Assembly: GCA_045596905.1 (NCBI GenBank)
Contig: JAZODG010000037.1
Location: 1-58,952 of the forward strand
Length of the DNA: 58,952 bases
Direction of reading: 5' to 3'
Origin: RGIG1681 sp045596905
Lineage (GTDB): Bacteria; Bacillota; Clostridia; Christensenellales; UBA1242
The position numbers and the translations under genes are program-made. Numbering within the stretch: the first letter of the stretch is position 1; the number at the start of each line of letters is the position of its first letter. Below the pieces are notes generated by a model, which did not search any database, was not told where the DNA came from, and worked only from the letters and a program-made list of their open reading frames with translations. Of the stretch, positions 15,785 through 22,591 are shown piece after piece.

Positions 15785-15807
15785 TATGGTGCAACTGAAG
15801 GGATTCG
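15785..15807. repeat. tRNA-Arg 3' end direct repeat, copy 2 (inside the intact tRNA)
   Basis: The in-place copy of the 23-base repeat, exactly 200 bp from copy 1 and in the same orientation. Confidence 0.85.
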
Positions 15808-15863
15808 AACCCCTGACCGCTCGGTTCGTAGCCGAGTACTCTATCCAGCTGAGCTACAGTTGC
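15787..15863 (-). tRNA. trnR: tRNA-Arg(ACG)
   Basis: A complete 77-nt cloverleaf on the minus strand, CCA included. The acceptor is GCAACTG/CAGTTGC with discriminator A. The D-arm is GCTCAGCTGGATAGAGT, the anticodon stem CTCGG/CCGAG holds loop CTACGAA (anticodon ACG), and the T-arm is AGGGG TTCGAAT CCCTT. The wobble A would be read as inosine after TadA action. Confidence 0.95.
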
Positions 15864-15876
15864 ATTGACAACAAAT

Positions 15877-15905
15877 ATATTAACCCTTTTTTGTCCATTT
15901 GTCAA
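15877..15905 (-). promoter_or_regulatory. Promoter of tRNA-Arg
   Basis: On the minus strand TTGACA, 17 bases, TAATAT, ending 14 bases before the tRNA 5' end. Confidence 0.8.
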
Positions 15906-15956
15906 TAGATTGAGTTTGAAATAAAAAATTATATTCTCAAAACTCCGTTTTAAATA

Positions 15957-15984
15957 TTGACTTATTTTTTATTCGTGCTATCAT
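15957..15984 (+). promoter_or_regulatory. Promoter of the tyrS leader
   Basis: TTGACT (15957-15962), 16 bases, TATCAT (15979-15984). The start would be near 15991, before the leader peptide's AAAGGA ribosome site (15999-16004). A second TATAAT at 15990-15995 would start inside that ribosome site and is less consistent with leader translation. Confidence 0.6.
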
Positions 15985-16014
15985 ATATGTATAATCACAA
16001 AAGGAAATCATTTT

Positions 16015-16062
16015 ATGAAACTTGTTAAAACATTTGCTTCATATTATTATTACTACATATAA
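16015..16062 (+). CDS. tyrS leader peptide with five consecutive Tyr codons
   Basis: A 15-codon open frame reading MKLVKTFASYYYYYI and stop. ATG is at 16015, the Tyr codons TAT TAT TAT TAC TAC run from 16042 to 16056, and TAA is at 16060-16062. AAAGGA lies 10 bases before the ATG. The peptide has no fold of its own; its job would be to make the ribosome stall when charged tRNA-Tyr is short. It sits directly upstream of tyrosyl-tRNA synthetase, separated by alternative RNA hairpins and an intrinsic terminator. Both Tyr codons are used. It is too short for normal gene finders. Confidence 0.88.
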   Translation: MKLVKTFASYYYYYI

Positions 16063-16176
16063 GGCTATATGTGGGTTTTTTGTGAGGTTTAAATTACAAT
16101 ATTCTGTCATATAGCAAAAAAACAGCTTTCTGGCAGGTTAATATAATCAAACTCTGCTAGATAGCAGAGTTTTTTC
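16053..16176 (+). promoter_or_regulatory. Ribosome-mediated attenuator of tyrS (alternative RNA pairing)
   Basis: Segments read by hand. Segment 1 is CTACATATA (16053-16061), overlapping the last Tyr codon and the stop. Segment 2 is TATATGTGG (16066-16074), or GCTATATG (16064-16071) for its alternative pairing. Segment 3 is CTGTCATATAGC (16104-16115). Segment 4 is TCTGGCAGGTT (16129-16139). Segment 5 is AAACTCTGCT (16149-16158). Segment 6 is AGCAGAGTTT (16163-16172). Termination set: 1:2 (9 bp), 3:4 (CTGTCA with TGGCAG) and 5:6 (10 bp plus T-run). Antitermination set: 2:3 (GCTATATG with CATATAGC, 8 bp perfect) and 4:5 (TCTGGCAG with CTGCTAGA, then GTT with AAC around one bulge). A ribosome stalled on the Tyr codons would cover segment 1 and favour 2:3 and 4:5, allowing read-through. 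No T-box sequence (GGGTGG..CCGCG type) is present. Confidence 0.82.
16149..16176 (+). terminator. Attenuator terminator before tyrS
   Basis: A 10-bp stem aaactctgct / agcagagttt with tetraloop AGAT and a run of Ts, 94 bases before the tyrS ATG. It lies inside a single transcription unit, which is expected only for a conditional terminator. Confidence 0.88.
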
Positions 16177-16269
16177 TTTAATAAAAAGTTTATTTTTTTG
16201 AAGAAATGTGCTAAACTTTAACAGTAAACAATTTGATTTCCAAAAATAAAATAACAAGGAACGTGAATT

Positions 16270-17520
16270 ATGGCAAAAACAAATACAAATTTATACAACG
16301 AACTCAAAGAGCGTGGACTTCTCTATCAATGCACAGACGAAGAAGCTCTCAAAAAGGCACTTGAAAGTGGTGAGCCTATCACCCTTTATGAAGGAACCGA
16401 CCCAACTGCAGACAGCTTGCATATCGGTCACTGCGTGCCATATACAATCTTGCGTCGTTTTCAACAAGCAGGCCACAAAGTGCTTGTTTTGATGGGTGGA
16501 GCAACTGCTAGCATCGGCGACCCTTCAGGCAAATCTGAAATGAGAAAGATGCTTTCATATGAAGAAGTTCAATCTAACATTGAAAAAATCAAAAACACAC
16601 TTTCAATCTTCTTGAACTTTGAAGGCGAAAACCCAGCGATTATTGTTAACAATGCAGACTGGTTCAGAAACCTTAACTACATTGATTTTATGCGTGACAT
16701 TGGCGTGCACTTTAACATTAACAAAATGCTCACAAACGACATTTATTCAAACCGTATTAAAGAAGGTGGTTTGACATTGTTTGAAATGGGCTATATGCCA
16801 ATGCAAGCATATGACTTTGTGCATCTTCACAAAGAATATGGTTGCACACTTCAATATGGTGGTGCTGACCAATGGGGAAACATTGCTGCTGGAACTGAAC
16901 TTCAAAGAAAACTTAACTTCGTTAACGGAACAAACTACAACCTTATTGGTGTAACAAACCCATTGCTTTTGACTCCAGAAGGCAAGAAAATGGGTAAAAC
17001 AGAGCGTGGCGCAATTTGGCTTGATAAAGACAAAATTTCAGCATATGATTTCTATCAAGGAATCTATCAAACACCAGACGCTTGCGTAAGAATGATGTTT
17101 GCTCTCTTCACCGACATTCCTATGACCGAAATTGACACACTCATCGCTGAAGACATTGTTAAAGCAAAGAAACGTTTGTGCTTTGAAATCACAAAGTTTG
17201 TTCGTGGTGAAGAAGATGCAGTGCTTGCACAAAGCATGAGCGAAAATCTTTTCACTCAAGGTGGAAACGACGCTCCTGAGTTTGAACTTGACAAAGCAGA
17301 AGTTCAAAACGGAATCTCTATTCTTGACTTGCTTGTAAAAACAAAACTTTGTCAAAGCAAGGGCGAATCAAGAAAAATGATTGACAATGGTGGCATCTCT
17401 GCTAAAAACGAAAAAGTAACAGACTCAAACCTTCAAATCACACTTGCTGATTTTGATGAAGAAAACTCACTTTTGTTAAAGAAAGGAAAGAAAACGTTCA
17501 TCAAAGTTATCTTGAAATAA
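16270..17520 (+). CDS. tyrS: Tyrosyl-tRNA synthetase
   Basis: A 416-aa class I synthetase that charges tRNA-Tyr in the cytoplasm. The HIGH motif is HIGHC at residues 51-55 after YEGTDPTADSL. GYMPMQAYDFVHL and GGADQWGNIAAG give the tyrosine pocket. KMGKTE near 240 is the KMSKS loop. A C-terminal S4-like RNA-binding domain (SKGESRKMIDNGGISAKNEKV) covers about 350-416. Length is normal for the bacterial TyrRS. AAGGA is 8-9 bases upstream of ATG. It is the only structural gene after the Tyr-rich leader, and a terminator follows, so it is a single-gene unit that appears to be controlled by its own product's substrate. Confidence 0.95.
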   Translation: MAKTNTNLYNELKERGLLYQCTDEEALKKALESGEPITLYEGTDPTADSLHIGHCVPYTILRRFQQAGHKVLVLMGGATASIGDPSGKSEMRKMLSYEEVQSNIEKIKNTLSIFLNFEGENPAIIVNNADWFRNLNYIDFMRDIGVHFNINKMLTNDIYSNRIKEGGLTLFEMGYMPMQAYDFVHLHKEYGCTLQYGGADQWGNIAAGTELQRKLNFVNGTNYNLIGVTNPLLLTPEGKKMGKTERGAIWLDKDKISAYDFYQGIYQTPDACVRMMFALFTDIPMTEIDTLIAEDIVKAKKRLCFEITKFVRGEEDAVLAQSMSENLFTQGGNDAPEFELDKAEVQNGISILDLLVKTKLCQSKGESRKMIDNGGISAKNEKVTDSNLQITLADFDEENSLLLKKGKKTFIKVILK

Positions 17521-17525
17521 GCAAA

Positions 17526-17559
17526 AGAAAAACACATTGAATCATCAATGTGTTTTTTG
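17526..17559. terminator. Bidirectional terminator after tyrS
   Basis: Stem aaaaacacattga / tcaatgtgttttt with loop atca, shared with the leftward Nudix gene. Confidence 0.88.
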
Positions 17560-17561
17560 TT

Positions 17562-18017
17562 TTAAACAATAGTTCCTTCAATATGTTTTTTGTTTGCGTC
17601 AAGACTTGTTCCAAACTCCTTAAGGTCATGAGCAAGCATTGTTGCAGCTTCTGGTGGCATCAAAGGAATCTCTTCTAGTTTTTCAAGCTCAACAAGTCGT
17701 GGTTCATAAAATCCCCTGCTTGCGTCGCCTTGAAACTCTTCACCAACACCTGTTCCAAATTCACCAGACACCCAATCACACAAAACAAAATGTTGATAGG
17801 TTTTTTCATCTTCATAAGTATAAACTTCACGGATTGGTTCAACTGTCATGCCAAACTCTTCAATAACTTCTCTGGTCACACATTCGTTTACGGTTTCACC
17901 TTCGTCCATTCCACCGCCTGGAAATGTATAATAAACTCTACCATTTTTCTCACGATACATTGTAACCATTTTGTTATCTTTGAAAATAATTGCTCTGCAG
18001 CTTTCTCTTTTATCCAT
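17562..18017 (-). CDS. Nudix hydrolase
   Basis: A 151-aa Nudix protein with the full box G35-x5-E41-x7-REVIEE (residues 35-54) preceded by YYTFPGGGMDEG. The C-terminal part FYEPRLVELEKLEEIPLMPPEAATML is typical of ADP-ribose or (d)NTP-type Nudix enzymes in Firmicutes. Its substrate is not determinable. The ATG at 18017 is chosen because GGGGGA lies 7 bases upstream; an in-frame TTG two codons earlier is less likely. It is a single gene, not closely related in sequence to the Nudix at 6130. Confidence 0.82.
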   Translation of the reverse strand: MDKRESCRAIIFKDNKMVTMYREKNGRVYYTFPGGGMDEGETVNECVTREVIEEFGMTVEPIREVYTYEDEKTYQHFVLCDWVSGEFGTGVGEEFQGDASRGFYEPRLVELEKLEEIPLMPPEAATMLAHDLKEFGTSLDANKKHIEGTIV

Positions 18018-18087
18018 TATCAAATCCCCCTGTTTTTATTATATAAAATTTCAAAAATGCTTGTCAAATAAACCCCATAAAAGCAAA

Positions 18088-18120
18088 GAAAAACACACCT
18101 TAAAATAGGTGTGTTTTTTG
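18088..18120 (-). terminator. Terminator after the CorC-like gene
   Basis: Stem aaaacacacct / aggtgtgtttt with a 6-base loop. T-runs on both strands allow use in either direction. Confidence 0.82.
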
Positions 18121-19488
18121 TTAATTTTCTTCAGTTTCTTCACTTTCTTTTTCATGTCTTTCAACTGACAAGAAAACTGTTTTGATTCTGTCGTCTTCCA
18201 TTTCTTTGATTTCAAAAGTAAGTTCAGCAATCATTGAAATATAAACATTCTTTTCATTCAAAACATCATCGACAGCAGTAACCTTAATGATTGAACCTTT
18301 TTCAGGCAAAATTTCTGATAGTTCATAAAGCATGCCACCAACTGATGGATATTGTGTTTCAGGCAAGTGTTCAATTTCTAAATATTCAAATAGGTCTTCA
18401 ACTGAAATGTCAGGGTCAACAGCATATTTATCTTCGCCTAGATTGACAATAGCTTCAGCCTTGGTGTCGTCATGTTCGTCATACACTTCACCAACGATTT
18501 CTTCTAAAGCATCTTCCATGGTAACAAGACCACTTGTTCCACCAAACTCATCAATAACAATTGCCATGTGTTTTTGAGTTCTTTGCATCGCTTGAATAAG
18601 TTCGTCAACCTTCATAGACTTGCCAACCTTGAGTGGCTCTTGCATAAGCTTTTTAAGGTCAAACTTCTTTCCAGCAAAGTCTGCAATAATCATATCTTTG
18701 TAGTTAAGAACACCGATAATGTCGTCTTTGTCGTTTTCATAAACAGGCATTCTTGAAAATTGATTTTCAATGAAAACCTTTTTAATTTCATCGATTGTTG
18801 CATCAACTGGAATGCAAATCATATCAACTCTAGGTGTGAAAATATCTCTAACTGTTTTTTCTGCAAGGTCTAACGCACCATGAATAATGCTTGCGTTTTC
18901 GCTATCAATAATACCCTGGTCTTCCATGGTATCAACAATATTTTCAAGGTCGTCTTCCGTCAACTTTTCTGGCTCTGCTTCGCCTTTCAAGACAAGCTTT
19001 TGCAACCAGAAGAAAGGAACTGCAACAACATGAATAATTTTCAAGAACACATAAACAGCGCCACTGATTTTCAAAACAAACTTTTCAGGATTATGCTTTG
19101 CATAACTCTTTGGCAAAATTTCACCAAAAATCAAAATCACAATGGTCATGATGACAGTGTTCAAAACATTCGCAAGTGTTGGGTTCACAATAAATTTTGA
19201 AAACATATACGCACAAATTGTTGTGTTTGCAATGTTAACTAAGTTGTTACCTACCAAAAAGCCCACAAGCGCCCTATCAAAGTTGTCACAAATATATTGT
19301 GCTCTTCTTGCACCTTTCTTTTTTTCTTCTGCATAAGTTTTAATATGCATCACATTAACAGACGAAAATGCTGTTTCTGCTGAAGAAAAGAATGCTGATA
19401 AAGCGATTAAAACAACAACTGCAACCAAACTAAAAATGTCAGTTGTACCAAAAACGGCTTTTGATAGTAAAGTGGAATACGGGTCCAT
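18121..19488 (-). CDS. CNNM/CorC-family membrane protein (hemolysin C-like, CBS domains)
   Basis: A 455-aa inner membrane protein linked to magnesium or other divalent-ion homeostasis. Residues about 15-190 form the CNNM (DUF21) domain with several membrane segments: LVAVVVLIALSAFFSSAETAFSSV, then VGFLVGNNLVNIANTTICAYMFS and VIMTIVILIFGEILPKSYAKHNP. Two CBS repeats (IFTPRVDMICIPVDATIDEI; FGGTSGLVTMEDALEEIVGEV) follow, then a C-terminal CorC_HlyC transporter-associated domain. The ATG at 19488 is chosen because GGAG lies 11 bases upstream; the 32-residue upstream extension has no ribosome site and is not hydrophobic like a signal. It diverges from the methyltransferase gene, each with its own promoter. 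Confidence 0.88.
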   Translation of the reverse strand: MDPYSTLLSKAVFGTTDIFSLVAVVVLIALSAFFSSAETAFSSVNVMHIKTYAEEKKKGARRAQYICDNFDRALVGFLVGNNLVNIANTTICAYMFSKFIVNPTLANVLNTVIMTIVILIFGEILPKSYAKHNPEKFVLKISGAVYVFLKIIHVVAVPFFWLQKLVLKGEAEPEKLTEDDLENIVDTMEDQGIIDSENASIIHGALDLAEKTVRDIFTPRVDMICIPVDATIDEIKKVFIENQFSRMPVYENDKDDIIGVLNYKDMIIADFAGKKFDLKKLMQEPLKVGKSMKVDELIQAMQRTQKHMAIVIDEFGGTSGLVTMEDALEEIVGEVYDEHDDTKAEAIVNLGEDKYAVDPDISVEDLFEYLEIEHLPETQYPSVGGMLYELSEILPEKGSIIKVTAVDDVLNEKNVYISMIAELTFEIKEMEDDRIKTVFLSVERHEKESEETEEN

Positions 19489-19521
19489 ATAAAAATAATC
19501 TCCTAATAAAATACTACTCTC

Positions 19522-19550
19522 ATTATATACCAAAATATTACATTTGTAAA
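19522..19550 (-). promoter_or_regulatory. Promoter of the CorC-like gene
   Basis: On the minus strand TTTACA (19550-19545), 17 bases, TATAAT (19527-19522). Confidence 0.8.
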
Positions 19551-19596
19551 TAGTTTTGGTTGTTATGAAAATTTTGACAAGCACTCCCGAATGAAA

Positions 19597-19625
19597 TTGA
19601 CAAAAAATTTTTACTATTATACACT
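19597..19625 (+). promoter_or_regulatory. Promoter of the methyltransferase-transketolase unit
   Basis: TTGACA (19597-19602), 17 bases, TACACT (19620-19625), then GGAG and ATG at 19643. Confidence 0.7.
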
Positions 19626-19642
19626 AATATTGGAGAATATAT

Positions 19643-20512
19643 ATGGATATACAACAACTAAAAAATTCAATTATTTTAAGCTCAAGTTTATGTGGAATAT
19701 CATCTGACGAAGTTCAGTTTGCAAAAAACTTGGTTGACAACAAAGTAAAAAACACAAACCTGTTTATTTGTGAAGGTCTTTGGGCAGTTGATAAACTTAT
19801 TGAAAAAAACATTACTGTTACACACTTCTTTTATAACAGCGACAAGTTTAATAACAATATGCTTGATGAATCAACACTTCAAAAAATCGCAAAAATGGCA
19901 AATTATTCAAAGAAAACCTACGCAATTTCTGAAAAAGCCTGCAAAAAGATAAGCGACAGAGATGGTTATGATGAATATTTCATTGTGGCAGAAGCAAAAA
20001 AATACAGCCTTGATGACCTTCAAAAATTGATTGACGGCAACAACAATGTTTTAGCGATTGTTATGGACGGTCTTGAACAACCTGGCAACATTGGTGCAAT
20101 CTTGCGTTCATTTGACTGTGCTGGTGGTGACTTTGCAATTGTTACAAACAAACAAGCAAAGCTTGGAAACAGCCGTTTAGTTCGCTCAAGTCTTGGTGCA
20201 AGTTTCATGCTCCCAGTTTTAGAAGCAGAAATTGGCGAAGTTCAAAAATGGCTTGTTGACAATGGCTTTAAATGCGTCATCACTGACCTTCAAGCAAAAA
20301 AGAGCTACCGTGAAATTGACTATTCTGGCAGAATTGCAATCATCTCAGGAAACGAACACACTGGCATTTCAGATTCATGGCGTCACCTTGACAAAGCACA
20401 AAGCATTATTATTCCAATGCTTGGTTCTTGTGAATCTCTCAACGTTGGCTTTGCATCAACCTTAGTTTCTTATGAAGCTGGTCTTCAAAAATTTGGAAAT
20501 AAAAAACAATAA
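19643..20512 (+). CDS. SPOUT-class RNA 2'-O-methyltransferase (TrmH family)
   Basis: A 289-aa SAM-dependent RNA methyltransferase of the SpoU/TrmH family. Residues about 1-110 are the substrate-binding domain (FICEGLWAVDKLIEKN). The knotted catalytic domain shows motif 1 QPGNIGAILRSFDCAGGDF with the key Asn/Arg, motif 2 AIISGNEHTGIS near 227 and motif 3 IIPMLGSCESLNVGFASTLVSYEA near 253. The target may be rRNA or tRNA; close relatives modify 23S rRNA G or tRNA G18, and the sequence does not decide. It is followed 9 bases later by transketolase and probably co-transcribed with it. Confidence 0.85.
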   Translation: MDIQQLKNSIILSSSLCGISSDEVQFAKNLVDNKVKNTNLFICEGLWAVDKLIEKNITVTHFFYNSDKFNNNMLDESTLQKIAKMANYSKKTYAISEKACKKISDRDGYDEYFIVAEAKKYSLDDLQKLIDGNNNVLAIVMDGLEQPGNIGAILRSFDCAGGDFAIVTNKQAKLGNSRLVRSSLGASFMLPVLEAEIGEVQKWLVDNGFKCVITDLQAKKSYREIDYSGRIAIISGNEHTGISDSWRHLDKAQSIIIPMLGSCESLNVGFASTLVSYEAGLQKFGNKKQ

Positions 20513-20521
20513 GGAGTTTTT

Positions 20522-22489
20522 ATGGATATTAATCAAAAATCAATTAGTTATTTAAAAGCACTTGCAGCAGAAACCGTTTCTAACGCAAAGTCTGGTCACA
20601 CCGGCTCTGCAATCAGTGGTTCGCCTATTCTTTATGCTTTGTTTAATGACCACTTAAGATTCAATCCTGCTGACCCAACATGTTTGAGTCGTGACAGATT
20701 TGTTATGTCTGCCGGCCACGTTAGTGCACTTTTATATTCAACACTTCACTTGTTTGGATATAACATTTCAATTGATGACCTTAAAAACTTTAGAAAATGT
20801 GGTTCAAAAACTCCAGGTCATCCAGAGTATGACCCAGAGCTTGGCATTGAAACAACCACCGGACCACTTGGTCAAGGCGTTGCAAATGCCGTTGGTATGG
20901 CTATTGGTGAAACAATGCTTGCTGCCAGATTCAACACAAAAGACATGTATTTGTTTAACAACTACACCTATTGCTATTGTGGTGATGGTTGTTTGATGGA
21001 AGGCGTTGCAGTAGAAGCCTGTTCTTTGGCTGGAACACTCAACCTTAACAAACTCATTCTTCTTTATGAAGACAACAACATAACAATTGACGGAGCAAGA
21101 ACCATTGCCAACAATGAAGACACTGCAAAAAAGTTTGAAGCAATGGGCTGGAACACAATTTTAGTAAAGAATGGCAATGATTACGCTTCTTGCACAAAAG
21201 CAATTGCTTTAGCAAAGAAATCAAACAAACCAACGATTATCATTTTCAAAACAATCATTGGTATTGGCACAAGCAAACAAGGACAAAACAAAATTCATGC
21301 TTATCCACTTCCAGCTGAAGAACTTGCAGAGTTTAAAACAAGTCTTGGCATTCAAACAAGCTTTGAAATTACTGATGACGTTTATGCAAATGCCAAACAA
21401 ACTATTCAAAAAAATATTGATACTTTCTATAACCCATGGAAAGCATTATTAAACAAATATAAACAAGTATACCCTGACAAATATAAAGAGCTTTCTAGTT
21501 TCTGGAAACCAAAGAAAGTAAATTATCAAAATATTCTTGACATAATCTCAAAAGAACCACCAATGGCTGGAAGAGATTACTCAAGCCTTGTTCTTAATTT
21601 GATAGCAAACACAAACACATCTATTGTTGGTGGAAACGCAGACCTTATTGCATCAACAAAAGCATATATCAAAGACGGTGGGCTTTATTCAAAAGAAAAT
21701 CGTGGTGGCAGAACAATCTGTTTTGGCATTCGTGAACACTCAATGGGAGCCATTTCAAATGGTCTTGCATTATATCTCAAATCACCTGTATTTGACAGCA
21801 CTTTCGCAATGTTCTCAAACTACATGCTTCCAGCAATCAGAATGAGAGCGATGATGAATGCCCCTGTTATTTCAGTGTTAACTCATGACTCTATCGATAT
21901 TGGTCAAGACGGTGCAACCCACCAACCAATCGAAACCTTACCAACACTTCGTGCCATTCCAAGATACACCGTATACAGACCAGCAACTCCAGCTGAAGTT
22001 GTTGCAGGATACAAACTCTTTATTGAATCACAAAACCCAACAGCAATGATTTTAACAAAAAGCAAAATTTTAAATGTTGAATCTTCAACAATTGAAAACG
22101 CCGAACTTGGTGGTTATGTTATTTTTGAAACAAATTCAAACCCAGACGTTCAAATTTTTGCAACAGGAACAGATGTTCACCTTGCTATTGAAGTTGCAAA
22201 ATCTCTTGAAAATGTTGGTGTTAGGGTTATATCAATGCCTTGCGAAAGCATCTTTGACAAGCAACCTGCTTCATATAAAAACAAGGTTATTTCAAAGTCA
22301 GCTAAAGTTAATGTTTCAATTGAAGCTTCAAATGACAATATTTGGTATAAATATGTTGGAACAAACGGCCTGATTGTTAATGTAACAGATTATCAAACCA
22401 GTGGAGACGGCAAAGAGGTTTATAAAAATGCTGGTTTTGATGCAAACAAAATTAAAACTAAAATAGAAAAATTGATAAAAAACACTTAA
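20522..22489 (+). CDS. tkt: Transketolase
   Basis: A 655-aa thiamine-diphosphate enzyme that moves two-carbon units between ketose and aldose phosphates. SAGHVSALLYSTLHLFGY and GPLGQGVANAVGMAIGE belong to the N-terminal PP domain. The TPP/metal motif is YCGDGCLMEGVAVEA...LLYEDNN. The pyrimidine domain has FGIREHSMGAISNGLAL near 400, and the C-terminal domain starts near 520. Length is normal. AAGGAG lies 5 bases before the ATG. It would supply sedoheptulose 7-phosphate, the substrate for GmhA at 2727. The stop codon sits in the loop of its own terminator. Confidence 0.94.
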   Translation: MDINQKSISYLKALAAETVSNAKSGHTGSAISGSPILYALFNDHLRFNPADPTCLSRDRFVMSAGHVSALLYSTLHLFGYNISIDDLKNFRKCGSKTPGHPEYDPELGIETTTGPLGQGVANAVGMAIGETMLAARFNTKDMYLFNNYTYCYCGDGCLMEGVAVEACSLAGTLNLNKLILLYEDNNITIDGARTIANNEDTAKKFEAMGWNTILVKNGNDYASCTKAIALAKKSNKPTIIIFKTIIGIGTSKQGQNKIHAYPLPAEELAEFKTSLGIQTSFEITDDVYANAKQTIQKNIDTFYNPWKALLNKYKQVYPDKYKELSSFWKPKKVNYQNILDIISKEPPMAGRDYSSLVLNLIANTNTSIVGGNADLIASTKAYIKDGGLYSKENRGGRTICFGIREHSMGAISNGLALYLKSPVFDSTFAMFSNYMLPAIRMRAMMNAPVISVLTHDSIDIGQDGATHQPIETLPTLRAIPRYTVYRPATPAEVVAGYKLFIESQNPTAMILTKSKILNVESSTIENAELGGYVIFETNSNPDVQIFATGTDVHLAIEVAKSLENVGVRVISMPCESIFDKQPASYKNKVISKSAKVNVSIEASNDNIWYKYVGTNGLIVNVTDYQTSGDGKEVYKNAGFDANKIKTKIEKLIKNT

Positions 22490-22504
22490 CAGTGTTTTTT
22501 ATTT
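22477..22504 (+). terminator. Terminator after tkt
   Basis: Stem aaaaaacact / agtgtttttt with loop taac; the TAA stop lies in the loop. Confidence 0.85.
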
Positions 22505-22533
22505 TGTCGCTTGTATATTTTGACCAAATTTTG

Positions 22534-22562
22534 TTTACAATTTTTTAAAAAAGATATACTAT
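22534..22562 (+). promoter_or_regulatory. Promoter of the InlB-repeat surface protein gene
   Basis: TTTACA (22534-22539), 17 bases, TACTAT (22557-22562). Confidence 0.7.
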
Positions 22563-22591
22563 TATTATATATAATAATAGGAAAAATAGAT

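Noticed and set aside
15511..15905. Overlapping frames on both strands around tRNA-Arg, with SLQLHH or GIRTPD-like peptides
   Set aside because: These are translations of the tRNA and its 3' copy and are well-known false genes. They have no ribosome sites.
15986..16269. T-box riboswitch upstream of tyrS
   Set aside because: No T-box sequence of the GGGTGG..CCGCG type and no specifier-loop stem were found; the Tyr-codon leader peptide explains the terminator instead.
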